DNA of 62,084 nucleotides from an uncultured Spartobacteria bacterium (GTDB lineage: Bacteria; Verrucomicrobiota; Verrucomicrobiia; Chthoniobacterales; Chthoniobacteraceae): positions 1-62,084 of the forward strand of contig CAIURC010000017.1 of NCBI GenBank assembly GCA_903901425.1. The letters are read 5' to 3'. The position numbers and the translations under genes are program-made. Below are positions 45,623 through 54,439 of the stretch, piece after piece; position 1 is the first letter of the stretch; every line of letters starts with the position of its first letter. A model generated the notes under the pieces. That model ran no database searches. It was not told the origin of the DNA and was given only the letters and a program-made list of their open reading frames with translations.

Positions 45623-46894
45623 ATGAAAACATCCCTCCTCAAAAGTCTCGCCGCCGCCGGTATCCTGCTCGCCTCCGGGCTGAGTGCCGCAGCTCAAACC
45701 CCTGACCAGCGTCTTTTTGTGACCGCCGTCTCCGTGGTGGACGACGCGCGGGCGACCCGGTGGTCCGGTCAGGTGAATCCCCAAGCTCCGGCAGATGGCG
45801 CATGGCATTTTGGCAAACTGATGACCCAGATGGCGGGCGCCACGGATCCCTCGGACTTTGTGCTGGCATGGCTGAACAGTTGGAAAACCAACCAGAGCGT
45901 CAACGGGTTCACCGCACCCGCCCGCCCGGCGATCGACCAGATCATCACCTCCTGGCCGAAATTGGGTTCCGGAAAACTGGACCTCGCCAAGTCGCCCCTC
46001 AGGCTTCTGGCGATTGTGAACCGGATGGATCTCCGGTTGCCGCGCGGGATTCCCAAACCTCTCCAGCCCGTTTCGGACGCGGGCGAGGGCCGATTTGTCT
46101 ATGGGTTTGTGGATCCGGCGAACCCATCGTCGGCTCCCTCGTTCACCGTGATTCTCGAATACAAACTCCCGGCCACCATCGGGGCCGATACCAAGGAATG
46201 GGCGGCACTCTGGGACGGACTGAAGTCGGAGACTCTGGGTTCGGCGGCGTACAAGGCCAAGCTGCAGACCATCACCGACCGGTTTACGGCTGCAGGCGTC
46301 GCGCCGCAGCGCCTGAATGGCAGCGCGATCAGCCAGGTCCGCACCAACGAGATCCATCTGGCCGGCCCGTGGGAACTCCGGGAATTCCGTCTCACGTATG
46401 CGCCCGCCACCAAGCAAGTGCGCCTCGCCCAGAGCGTGACGGCCAACTCCCCGTCCTTCTCGCTCTCCGGGAGCACCATCCTCAAGTCGTTCATCACCAC
46501 GCACAAAACCGAACTCGAAGGCGGCAATTTCCTGATGCCCCTGCGGTTCTCCAACAGGGGCTTCCTCGGCGCCAGTTCCATGAACGAACTGGCGGATTGG
46601 ACAATCCCGTCTCCAACCCCCGCCCTGAACACCGCCCTCAGAAGATTCGCTGGCGAGACCTGCAACGGCTGCCATGGAACCTCGACGGGCACCGTCTTTC
46701 TGCACGTCTCACCGCGGATCCAAGGACAAGCCGCCGCACTTTCCAGCTTCATGGCAACCGACCTTGCCCGGCGCAAAACGCTGTTTGATGCGCTGGTCGC
46801 CCCAGCCACCGCTTCCGCACAGGCGGATGCCGCCGACATTACCCTTCAGGAAACCCTCAGCGCCCTCGAAACGCCCCTGAGCCGGGTCCACTAA
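45623..46894 (+). CDS. Secreted protein with a C-terminal c-type heme motif
   Basis: A 423-residue protein with signal peptide MKTSLLKSLAAAGILLASGL. The body has no family I can name. Near residue 346 ETCNGCHGTSTGT gives a CxxCH heme-binding motif. It is therefore probably a periplasmic or outer cell-surface cytochrome-like protein. It is monocistronic, divergent from the DUF1552/DUF1592 operon with 182 bp between, and followed by a strong terminator. No Shine-Dalgarno is visible before the ATG. Confidence 0.75.
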   Translation: MKTSLLKSLAAAGILLASGLSAAAQTPDQRLFVTAVSVVDDARATRWSGQVNPQAPADGAWHFGKLMTQMAGATDPSDFVLAWLNSWKTNQSVNGFTAPARPAIDQIITSWPKLGSGKLDLAKSPLRLLAIVNRMDLRLPRGIPKPLQPVSDAGEGRFVYGFVDPANPSSAPSFTVILEYKLPATIGADTKEWAALWDGLKSETLGSAAYKAKLQTITDRFTAAGVAPQRLNGSAISQVRTNEIHLAGPWELREFRLTYAPATKQVRLAQSVTANSPSFSLSGSTILKSFITTHKTELEGGNFLMPLRFSNRGFLGASSMNELADWTIPSPTPALNTALRRFAGETCNGCHGTSTGTVFLHVSPRIQGQAAALSSFMATDLARRKTLFDALVAPATASAQADAADITLQETLSALETPLSRVH

Positions 46895-46911
46895 AATCAC
46901 CCTCCCTCCAC

Positions 46912-46948
46912 GGGGCGCTCCCATCCCGGGAGCGCCCCTTCTTTTTTA
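46912..46948 (+). terminator. Rho-independent terminator
   Basis: GGGGCGCTCCC (46912-46922) pairs with GGGAGCGCCCC (46928-46938) around a 5-base loop. It is followed by TTCTTTTTTA. It starts 18 bases after the stop of the heme protein gene. Confidence 0.92.
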
Positions 46949-47041
46949 CTGCTGCGCTCCGGGCCCTGAAAGGATCCACACCCGCTTCCCCCATTCCTCC
47001 GGCTTGGAATGCGCTCAGGGATCTGATCCAGTCGCGGATCC

Positions 47042-48424
47042 ATGGCCTTCGCCAACGCCCTCAAAAAAATTCTCGGTCCCGACGTGCTCAGGACCGATGC
47101 CGAAACCCTCCGGGCGCATTCCGGGGACAAATGGTTTGCCAGCCATCCGCCCGAAGCGGTCGTGCTCGCCCAATCCACGGCCGATGTCGCCAAGACCCTC
47201 GCGTTCGCCTCCAAACACCGGATCCCGGTTACACCGCGCGGCGCCGGCTACGGCTACGTGGGCGGCTGTGTCCCGGTCCGGGGCGGCATTGTGCTGTCCG
47301 TGGCGCGCATGAACCGGATCAAAGAAATCCATTTTGCCGACGGCGTGGCCGTGGTGGAACCGGGCGTGATCACGGGCGTCCTGCAGGAGGCTGCGAAAAA
47401 GAAGGGGCTCTTCTATCCGCCGGACCCGGCCAGCCTCAAGGACTGCAGTCTGGGCGGCAACATCGCCACCAATGCCGGCGGGCCGCGGTGCCTGAAGTAC
47501 GGCGTCACCCGCCAGTACGTGCTTGGCCTCGAAGCCGTGCTGCCCGATGGCGAGATTCTCCGGACCGGTGGCCGGACCCACAAAAACAAGACCGGGTTCG
47601 ATCTGCTCGGCATGTTTGTGGGATCGGAAGGTCTGCTGGGCGTGGTCACCGAAGCCACGCTCCGGCTCCTGCCCCTGCCGCCCGCACGCGCCACGCTTTC
47701 GGCGAGCTTCAAAACGTTTGCGCAGTCGGCCCGTGCCGTGCAGGCCGTGTTCAAGGCCGGGTTCCTCCCGGCCGCACTGGAGATCGCCGACCATTTCACG
47801 CTCCAAGCCGCCCGCGCCCATTGTGGCGAGTCGGTCGTCCCGGAAGGACAGGGCCACATCCTCATCGAACTCGATGGCCAGTCGGGCTCCGTCCGCTCCG
47901 AAGCCGGCTCCCTCCAGAAACTGCTCCGCAGCCTCGGCGCACTGCATCTTGAGAAAGCACTGACCGAATCCGCCTGCGAACGGCTCTGGCAGTTGCGCCG
48001 GAAATTCTCTGAGTCCCTGAAAGCCACGGGCCTCACGAAGCTCAACGAAGACATCGTGGTGCCCCGGGGCCGGCTGGTGGAACTGGCCCGGTTCGCCGCC
48101 CAACTCCGGACCCGGCACGGGTTTCCCGTGGCGTGTTTCGGACACGCCGGGGACGGCAACATCCATGTGAACATCATGGCTGCCCGGTATCATGAAGACC
48201 CGGACACCCGGCACCGGGTGGACCAGGCGTTGAACGAACTGTTTAGCCAGGTCCTGGCCTGGGGCGGCGTGATCACCGGCGAGCACGGGATCGGGCTCGC
48301 AAAAATGCCGTGGTTTCCGCAGGCGACCTCGGACATCAGCCGGAGGACGCACAGGGCGCTGAAAGACGCCCTCGATCCCCACGGGATTTTGAATCCCGGC
48401 AAATTCGTGGAGCCGGAACGCTGA
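47042..48424 (+). CDS. Lone GlcD-like FAD-linked oxidase
   Basis: A 460-residue flavoprotein. VTPRGAGYGYVGGCVPVRGG near residue 63 and PDPASLKDCSLGGNIATNAG near 125 are the PCMH FAD-binding segments. CFGHAGDGNIHVNIM and WGGVITGEHGIGLAKMPWFP are the C-terminal FAD-oxidase motifs. It should oxidise a 2-hydroxy acid such as D-lactate or glycolate. Unlike the copy at 4216 it has no GlcF neighbour, so it must pass electrons to another partner or borrow the operon's GlcF. Confidence 0.9.
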   Translation: MAFANALKKILGPDVLRTDAETLRAHSGDKWFASHPPEAVVLAQSTADVAKTLAFASKHRIPVTPRGAGYGYVGGCVPVRGGIVLSVARMNRIKEIHFADGVAVVEPGVITGVLQEAAKKKGLFYPPDPASLKDCSLGGNIATNAGGPRCLKYGVTRQYVLGLEAVLPDGEILRTGGRTHKNKTGFDLLGMFVGSEGLLGVVTEATLRLLPLPPARATLSASFKTFAQSARAVQAVFKAGFLPAALEIADHFTLQAARAHCGESVVPEGQGHILIELDGQSGSVRSEAGSLQKLLRSLGALHLEKALTESACERLWQLRRKFSESLKATGLTKLNEDIVVPRGRLVELARFAAQLRTRHGFPVACFGHAGDGNIHVNIMAARYHEDPDTRHRVDQALNELFSQVLAWGGVITGEHGIGLAKMPWFPQATSDISRRTHRALKDALDPHGILNPGKFVEPER

Positions 48425-48963
48425 CCCCAGCCACGCGCTGCGGAGAAGTCTCCGATGCGATGATCCTACCAGAACTGGAGTTCCCTTGCGGGCTTCAGGA
48501 TGCGCAGGTCGCGAAATCCCGCGAAAAGCTCGTCGTCCGTAAGCACGGCTGCATCGATCGCTCAGGCGCAGCTTGCGATCAGGATATCTTGGGCTGGCAG
48601 CGGGAGGCCCGCCCGGTCAAGGGACCATGGAGGAAAAACGGGGTCCGGGTGGAATTTTTGACGGTTTGAGTCGGTGTCCTAAAGCCCCGTGTCTTTTTAC
48701 AATCTTCAGAACTCGCCGCCCTTTGTCCTTTTTTGCCCCCTGACCCCACCCTGACCTCTTGAGAGCCTGTACTGGGGAGAGATGGGGGAGGGCAACACGC
48801 AGGCCGCGGTCGCCAAAAATGTGGGTCCTGATTTGCGGCAGGTTTCGGGGGAACGCGCGGGTTGTTCGGCGTGGAGGGCTGCGGGGTGAACTGGATTTCC
48901 GGGGTTACAGCAGCCACCAAAGAACCTCCGCAAGGTGTATCCTGATACGCGTTCCTCGATTAT
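48425..48963. other. Intergenic DNA containing a toxin relic, otherwise no gene seen
   Basis: Apart from the vapC fragment at 48466-48618 this 539-bp stretch has no supported gene. GTATCCTGATAC (48937-48948) is a near-palindrome upstream of the hipBA promoter and could be an outer operator. Confidence 0.5.
48466..48618 (-). pseudogene. VapC-type PIN-domain toxin, C-terminal relic
   Basis: The minus strand reads LPLPAQDILIASCA, a TGA stop at 48562-48564, then AIDAAVLTDDELFAGFRDLR in the same frame, ending at TAG 48466. This is the second half of a PIN domain: the (A/P)xDxxIAACA helix, then VLTxDxxF. The N-terminal half and any antitoxin are gone. It is a dead toxin fragment. Confidence 0.7.
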
Positions 48964-48999
48964 TTGACACCTAAAGCGTAACAGGTTATCCATTAATGG
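48964..48999 (+). promoter_or_regulatory. hipBA promoter with overlapping palindromic operator
   Basis: TTGACA (48964-48969) and TATCCA (48987-48992) are spaced 17 bp, a good sigma-70 promoter. The perfect palindrome CCATTAATGG at 48990-48999 overlaps the -10 end and the start point, where a HipB-type repressor could block transcription. The predicted start point coincides with the GTG start at 49000, so the mRNA may be leaderless. Confidence 0.5.
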
Positions 49000-49284
49000 G
49001 TGTTTTCAACCCCTGGCGAGATAGTGCGTGCTGTTGCCGAAAAGATGCGTGTCTTGCGGCTCGCGGCAGGGTGGTCCCAAGAAGAGTTGGCGCGGCGGGC
49101 GGGAATCGCTCCTGACACCTACAAACACTTTGAACGTACCGGGCAAGTGAGCTTCGAGCGATTGGTCCGCGCAGCGGTTGCACTGGGCCGGGCTGACGAA
49201 ATTGCAGCGATTTTTGAGAAGCCCGAGACAATTGAGGAGCTGGAAGACCAGGCTCCGAAGAGAAAGCGGGGGCGCACGCAGTGA
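49000..49284 (+). CDS. hipB: HipB-like XRE-family antitoxin/repressor
   Basis: A 94-residue protein with one Cro/C1-type HTH: VRAVAEKMRVLRLAAGWSQE, ELARRAGIAPDTYKHFERTG, then SFERLVRAAVALG. The GTG at 49000 is used because the helix before the HTH belongs to the fold; ATG 49045 would remove it. The C-terminal tail is basic (KRKRGRTQ). Its stop overlaps the hipA GTG start by four bases, so antitoxin and toxin are coupled. It probably neutralises HipA and represses the operon through the palindrome just upstream. Confidence 0.88.
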   Translation: MFSTPGEIVRAVAEKMRVLRLAAGWSQEELARRAGIAPDTYKHFERTGQVSFERLVRAAVALGRADEIAAIFEKPETIEELEDQAPKRKRGRTQ

Positions 49285-50555
49285 TCCTTGAGACATTCTA
49301 CGGTGGGCGCAAGGTGGGTCGCTTGGCAGAAAGCCGGAAACACCCGGGCCGAATTCTCTTCGAGTTTGATCCTGAGTGGCGCAACTCTGGCTTCGATCTG
49401 TCGCCTGTGAAAATGCCGTTGGCGAGCACGCCCGGCATCGTGTGGTTTGATTCGCCGGCAATGATGGGGTTGCCGGGACTCTTCTGGGATAGTTTGCCAG
49501 ACTCTTGGGGAATGCCTCTGCTGCGCCAGAGGATGAGGGACGCTGGACGCAATCCCGATGTGTCGAGCCCCCTGCTTTACCTGGCACACATCGGGGCGCG
49601 GGGAATGGGAGCCATCGAGTATGTGCCGGACCTTCTCGACAAAGAGGAAGCCGAGAGCATTGCGAGTCTTGGGCAACTGGATCGCGATGCTCTGAAGATA
49701 CAGGAGCGAGGGGAGGGAGAGTTTTGCGCTTCAGAACTCGCGGCAATATTGGACGCAGGATCCGCAGTAGGTGGCGCGCGTCCGAAAGCATTGATTTACA
49801 CGGATCGCAATGCCGTCCGGCTCTCGCCGGCCAAAGGTTGGGAGGCGTGGATTGTGAAGCTTTCCACGGTTCCGGCCGATCATAAGGACTCAAAACAGGC
49901 GGGAGAGGTAGAGGCGGCGTTTGCAAAAATGGCGGGGATAGCCGGGATCGATGTGCCAGCCGTGCGCCAGTTTGTGGTCGATTACCCGAAGGGAAAGCGG
50001 CAGCTGTTTGCGATTCAGCGATTTGATCGTGACGAATCGGGACGCCGGTTCCATGTGCAGACAGCGGCAGCTCTCATGCATGAGGCTCCCGTGCGTGGGG
50101 CTTCCAGTTACGAGACATTGGCTCGCCTGAGCAACGCCATCAGTGGTGACCAGCGGGATGTCGTGGCGTTATTTCGCCGCGGAGTCTTTAACGTTTTGGC
50201 GGGAAACAGGGACGATCATCTCAAGAATTTCAGTTTCATCATGGATGAAAAGGGCCGCTGGAGATTGTCTCCAGCCTACGATCTAACGGCGAGTCCCGGC
50301 CCGGGAGGATTGGGTGTCCACGGTCGTGATCAGTGCACTGCGATGAGCGGTTCCCTCCGCCCTGGCGTAGACGATATGCTTGCGTGTGCTGAGACCCTCG
50401 GTGTGGAAGACGGGAGAGGAATTATTGACGAGGTTTTGTATGCACTTTCTAAATGGCCTGAGATCGCTGAATCCTGCGGCGTCAGGAAATCCAGGGCCAC
50501 CACGATCGCAGGCGGATTTGCCTTTCGCGAAATCTCCCAGAAAAAGCGGCTCTGA
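49281..50555 (+). CDS. hipA: HipA-type serine/threonine kinase toxin
   Basis: A 424-residue protein of normal HipA length. GLFWDSLPDSWGMPLLRQRM near residue 75 is the N-terminal domain. SAVGGARPKALI holds the phosphate-binding loop, and GVFNVLAGNRDDHLKNFSFI carries the catalytic aspartate and the NxxDHxKN motif. LSPAYDLTASPG supplies the metal-binding DFG-like aspartate. All kinase residues look intact. E. coli HipA stops growth by phosphorylating GltX, but targets vary. It is the only toxin in the window that still reads through. Confidence 0.93.
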   Translation: MILETFYGGRKVGRLAESRKHPGRILFEFDPEWRNSGFDLSPVKMPLASTPGIVWFDSPAMMGLPGLFWDSLPDSWGMPLLRQRMRDAGRNPDVSSPLLYLAHIGARGMGAIEYVPDLLDKEEAESIASLGQLDRDALKIQERGEGEFCASELAAILDAGSAVGGARPKALIYTDRNAVRLSPAKGWEAWIVKLSTVPADHKDSKQAGEVEAAFAKMAGIAGIDVPAVRQFVVDYPKGKRQLFAIQRFDRDESGRRFHVQTAAALMHEAPVRGASSYETLARLSNAISGDQRDVVALFRRGVFNVLAGNRDDHLKNFSFIMDEKGRWRLSPAYDLTASPGPGGLGVHGRDQCTAMSGSLRPGVDDMLACAETLGVEDGRGIIDEVLYALSKWPEIAESCGVRKSRATTIAGGFAFREISQKKRL

Positions 50556-50711
50556 CCCGCTGGGCGGGACGGTGGCTGACATGCACCTGAGGCAGGCGGT
50601 TCGTGGCTCCGATCTTCTGGGCGCTCTTCACTCCCTTGATGGGCCCTTGGCATGAGCCTTTCAGTCCGCAGCAGCAACGTGGACCGGGGCCGCAACCTTC
50701 TGACTCCGGGC

Positions 50712-52331
50712 TCAGCGCCCGGCGGGCGCGCCAAAGTTTCGGAGCAGCAACTGCCCAAGCACGGCCGGCAACGACGCGCTCTCCATCAGCACCGGCGCCC
50801 CCGGAAACAGCGTTCCGATCTGGGCCGCGTCCGCCCCGATCCCGATGGCATGGAACCGGACGCCCTCCGCCTCCATGCCGGCTTTGGCCGCACGGATGCC
50901 CGCCTGCTGGACCCGGTTCACCATCCCGTCTGTGAGAACCACCACAAACCGGTCCCGTTCCCGGCGTTCCGCAATCAGCAGCGCGGCTTTTTCAAGGGCC
51001 TGTTTGAGGTCCGTGCCAAATGCGGGCTTGAGCACCAGCCCGAGCGCAGCGCGGGCTGCGGACTCGTCGACACGGTCCCAGCCCTGAATCACCTGCGCGG
51101 CGCTGTTGAATGCGACCACCGAAAACGGAATCCCGGCCCGGGTACAAGCCTCGCGCACCACCACGAGCGACTCAAATGCCGCCACCGACCGACCGTACTG
51201 TCGCATCGAATCCGACCGGTCCATCACCAGCACAAAGGCGGGGTCCGGCAACGTTCGGCGTTGCCGCCGGATCCACATCCGGTTCTGTTCCCGCGGGTCG
51301 GCCTCGGCCTGGAACGCTTTTCCCAAGTCGATCCGGTCGCCCGCTCTGTACCCGCGCTGGTGCCGGAGCCCCCGGTGGTTCGGAAGCAAATCGTCCAGCA
51401 CCCGCGACATCTGGGCAATCACGCCCGCATTCGATTCCACCGCCCTCTGGTAAGGCGCAGCACTCAGGCGCGCGAGTTCACTCCGGAGCGCACGCCGGGC
51501 GGTTTCCGCGTCCCCCGGACTCGAGCCCGCGAGGCTCTTGAGAACCTCCGCGCTTCCCATCAGAGGGCCGCCCCGGAGAGGCTCCAATCGCAGGAGTTCG
51601 AGGTAAACGGGCAGGATCCCGCGCACGCTGTGGAACCAGCATGCCGCCTGCATCATCCTCGCCCATTTCTCAAAGGGTGTCGGCTCCGACTGATCGTCCC
51701 GGTCCCGGTAACACGCGGAAACCGGATGGTTTTGATACAACTGCCCCGCCATGCCGCCTCCGTCCGCCACAAACGGGGGCCGGCACGCAATCGCCTGGCG
51801 CAACGGCTCCCGGATCCGGTCCAGCGCGTCGCGCACCTCCGGCATCGCGTCACTCAGGCCCGGGCTGGCGCCCGGCCGGCAGAGCTCCTCGGCCACCTCA
51901 AACAGCCCCATGCAGAATGCCTGAATCCTTTCCCGGACCGGCCCGGCGGGTTTCTCCTGGGCTTCGATGCGGCGACACACGTCACGCCACGGCCTTGCAC
52001 CCGGGAACCGATCCAGGAGCCATTCCTCGATCCGGATATCCTCGATGCAGTTCAGCAGGACATGGATTTCGCGCCGCTGCATGAGATCTGGGGAGACGAT
52101 GTCCTGGATCCGGGTCAGCCCGGCATGGGCAGCTTCATGCAGGATGATCCACGCGATGCGTTCCTCCGGAGAGGTCTGAAGCTCCTCAATGGGAATCGTG
52201 ATCTCGTTGCGCACCCAGTTGAACGCCCACCATTCGCCGAATTGCACCGAAAGGTCGTCCCGCAGCGAAACCATGGCCGCCATGCCGAGCGCCTCCTGGA
52301 GCAGGCCACCCATCCGCACACCCGGGTTCAC
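50712..52331 (-). CDS. VWA-domain protein with an N-terminal zincin-like HExxH motif
   Basis: A 539-residue protein. HEAAHAGL at 65-72 followed by NCIEDIRIEEWLL near 95 matches the zinc-binding arrangement found in CobT-like VWA proteins. The C-terminal third is a VWA domain: FVLVMDRSDSMRQYG gives the DxSxS MIDAS, with FGTD and VVVLTDGMV completing the metal site. It starts at GTG 52331 inside the stop of the AAA gene (GTGA). MoxR-type ATPases work with VWA partners to remodel or insert metal into target proteins. The zincin motif may make it a peptidase or only structural. Confidence 0.85.
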   Translation of the reverse strand: MNPGVRMGGLLQEALGMAAMVSLRDDLSVQFGEWWAFNWVRNEITIPIEELQTSPEERIAWIILHEAAHAGLTRIQDIVSPDLMQRREIHVLLNCIEDIRIEEWLLDRFPGARPWRDVCRRIEAQEKPAGPVRERIQAFCMGLFEVAEELCRPGASPGLSDAMPEVRDALDRIREPLRQAIACRPPFVADGGGMAGQLYQNHPVSACYRDRDDQSEPTPFEKWARMMQAACWFHSVRGILPVYLELLRLEPLRGGPLMGSAEVLKSLAGSSPGDAETARRALRSELARLSAAPYQRAVESNAGVIAQMSRVLDDLLPNHRGLRHQRGYRAGDRIDLGKAFQAEADPREQNRMWIRRQRRTLPDPAFVLVMDRSDSMRQYGRSVAAFESLVVVREACTRAGIPFSVVAFNSAAQVIQGWDRVDESAARAALGLVLKPAFGTDLKQALEKAALLIAERRERDRFVVVLTDGMVNRVQQAGIRAAKAGMEAEGVRFHAIGIGADAAQIGTLFPGAPVLMESASLPAVLGQLLLRNFGAPAGR

Positions 52332-53857
52332 AGCAACCCTCCCGCGCGCAGGATGTTGTGCACAGCACGCCGGTCCGCTTCGCCCTTGAGCCGTCCCAAG
52401 TAGAAGGTGCGGATCGCCTCCGACACGAGCTGTTCCCGGGCCGATTCACCCGAACGGATCCTGGCCGCCACATGCGCGACCAGATTCAGCAGGACGCGTC
52501 GGCTGAAACTGTAACGTTCCCGGTTCAGGCGCCCGATCGACGCCGTTGCGCCGCCGCCTCCGGCTGCCTTGAAGATTCCGTGGTGGAACACCGCCAGCCG
52601 TTGCAGCAGCGAACCGATCTCTGGAATCTGCTGCAGCTCGCCATACACCGGCACCGCAGCCGGGGCACGGTACACGCTGCCTGCCGCGTTGACGCGGGGC
52701 TGCTCCCCAAACACCAGGAACCGCAGCATCTGCCCGATCTCGCGTTCGCCGGGCGACTCGGACTGGTGCCAGACCGACCAGCGGTCCATGAAAGCCTGGC
52801 TCAGCACGGCCCGGCCCGCGTATTCCGAGGGGTTAAGCGTTGCCACCAGACGAAACCCGGGATGCACCGGGACATCGCCACCCGGTCCGAACACGGTTCC
52901 ATCGCCCTCGGTGAGGACAAGGCCGGGCGGGTTCTCGAGGGCGCAGTTCAGCCGTTCGAGCACCTGCGTTTCGGCGAGGTTGAGTTCGTCGAGCAGCAGC
53001 CACCACCCCCGGCGCATCGCTTGGGGCAGGCAGCCCTCTTGAAACCGCCAACTGCTCAGCGGGAACTGTTCCCGCCCGAGGACCGCCATCCGTTCTGCCG
53101 GATTCAGGCTGCGCCCTTCCCGGTGTGCATGCTCCAGAACCGCCCGCGTTTCCTTCCTCAACCAAGGGAAGGCGAGTCCCTCCCAGTCCAGTGCCCCAGC
53201 CGCATCCATGGGCACGTAACGCCCCACCAGTTCCGAGGCGTCTGTCTGTCCGCTCAGGTTCATTCGCACCACGGGCTGGCCCAGCAGATGCGCCAGATAC
53301 AACACCGCCGTGGTCTTGGAGGCGGCTGTCTCGCCTTCCAGCGCCACCGGCATTCCGTGCGATACCGCCAGCGCCACCGACCGGAGCGTCTCCAAAAACG
53401 GAGCGTCCATGCACAGGTGCAGAAACCGGTCCGCCGCCGGGATTCGCGCGACATCCGCTGGATCCGCTTTGGCCAGAGGCACCCAGACATCCAGCACGCG
53501 GACCCCGCGCTGCGTCACTTCCACCGGAACGGAACGGGCGGCGCTTGAATCGGAAGACTCAGCCACCGCCTCCCGGGCCTGCGGCTCCCCGGGCTCCGCG
53601 CTGGAGAAGGGCGCAGCGGCCTTGAGGTCCAGCATGGCTCGGAACTCGTCCCAGGCCACGAACCGGGTGCCGTTCAGGTTTGCGTGCTGGAGGAGTTCCG
53701 GGGAGGCATCGGGACCAGTCACGACGAGATCCGCGAGCGAGGCGAGCTGGATCACTTCCATGCCGTTGTTCCGGATCCAGTCGGCCATATCGGTCCGTTC
53801 TCGGTCGGCAAAACCGCGCAGAAGAATGCGTTTGGGATTTTTGACGGGGTTTTTCAT
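52328..53857 (-). CDS. MoxR/dynein-like AAA ATPase with N-terminal BRCT-like domain
   Basis: A 509-residue protein. Residues 8-78 (KRILLRGFADRER; LVVTGPDASPELLQHANLNG; VAWDEF) resemble a BRCT domain. The AAA core has Walker A EGETAASKTT (174-183), Walker B GWWLLLDELNLA (284-295) and sensor 1 VATLNPSEYAG, as in MoxR and midasin. The start is ATG 53857; a GTG two codons upstream is possible. It lies 18 bases after the small SH3-like gene and overlaps the VWA gene by four bases, so the three form one operon. BRCT fused to this AAA clade is unusual. Confidence 0.85.
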   Translation of the reverse strand: MKNPVKNPKRILLRGFADRERTDMADWIRNNGMEVIQLASLADLVVTGPDASPELLQHANLNGTRFVAWDEFRAMLDLKAAAPFSSAEPGEPQAREAVAESSDSSAARSVPVEVTQRGVRVLDVWVPLAKADPADVARIPAADRFLHLCMDAPFLETLRSVALAVSHGMPVALEGETAASKTTAVLYLAHLLGQPVVRMNLSGQTDASELVGRYVPMDAAGALDWEGLAFPWLRKETRAVLEHAHREGRSLNPAERMAVLGREQFPLSSWRFQEGCLPQAMRRGWWLLLDELNLAETQVLERLNCALENPPGLVLTEGDGTVFGPGGDVPVHPGFRLVATLNPSEYAGRAVLSQAFMDRWSVWHQSESPGEREIGQMLRFLVFGEQPRVNAAGSVYRAPAAVPVYGELQQIPEIGSLLQRLAVFHHGIFKAAGGGGATASIGRLNRERYSFSRRVLLNLVAHVAARIRSGESAREQLVSEAIRTFYLGRLKGEADRRAVHNILRAGGLL

Positions 53858-53875
53858 GCGCACAGGGTGGAGGCT

Positions 53876-54307
53876 TCACCGGGGGAGACGGCCCGGCGCC
53901 AGGAGTTCAGAGTCCAAAGCGTTCTCCGCAGCTTCCATGCTCGCGACGATCTGGTCGTCGATGGCAACCTGCGCATCCAGGATCCGTTGTTTGAGGTTGG
54001 GCAACTGGTTCAGGATGTGGTCCCGGATCTCGTCCCTGAGCCGGAGCTGTTCCAGCCCTTCAAACGCGCAGAGCAGCTCCAACACCTCCCCCGGCAGCTG
54101 GCCCCTGAGCCAGTCCCAGGAAATCTCCGGCCCGGCCTCCATGCAGAGCGCCCAGGGCACCCACTGGCCGTCTTTCCCGTTCGGGTCCGTGGCCGTCAAT
54201 GTGCTGTCGTCGGGATCCACTTGGTTGACCGTGTACACCTTGCCCGCCTCGTAGCCGCGGGTGCTGTGGGTGAGTCGGATGCGCTGGTTGCGATGCGGGT
54301 TTTTCAT
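53876..54307 (-). CDS. Small protein with SH3-like N-terminus, partner of the AAA/VWA genes
   Basis: A 143-residue protein. Residues 8-56 (RIRLTHSTRGYEAGKVYTVN, then WVPWALCMEAG) look like an SH3-like or KOW-like barrel. Residues 65-143 are helical and acidic, with LKQRILDAQVAIDDQIVASM. No named family recognised. It is first in the operon with the BRCT-AAA and VWA genes and divergent from a sigma factor. It may act as an adaptor or target-recognition subunit; that is inference from position. Confidence 0.7.
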   Translation of the reverse strand: MKNPHRNQRIRLTHSTRGYEAGKVYTVNQVDPDDSTLTATDPNGKDGQWVPWALCMEAGPEISWDWLRGQLPGEVLELLCAFEGLEQLRLRDEIRDHILNQLPNLKQRILDAQVAIDDQIVASMEAAENALDSELLAPGRLPR

Positions 54308-54439
54308 AGGGTTCTGTCTGGAATCAATGTCCGCCGTGCGGGATGCCGCGGGGATCTCCCCTGATTCTCACACATCGCAGTTCCATCGCGCCGCACCCCC
54401 ACAAAATCCCGTTCAGTGCGGTGCGCGATACTCAGTCCG

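Noticed and set aside
50556-50711. Possible terminator or small gene after hipA
   Set aside because: CCGCTGGGCGGG is short and has no T-run; small frames here show no conserved feature.
50652-52403. 583-codon plus-strand open frame
   Set aside because: Antisense to the VWA gene; composition dominated by Arg, Pro and His.
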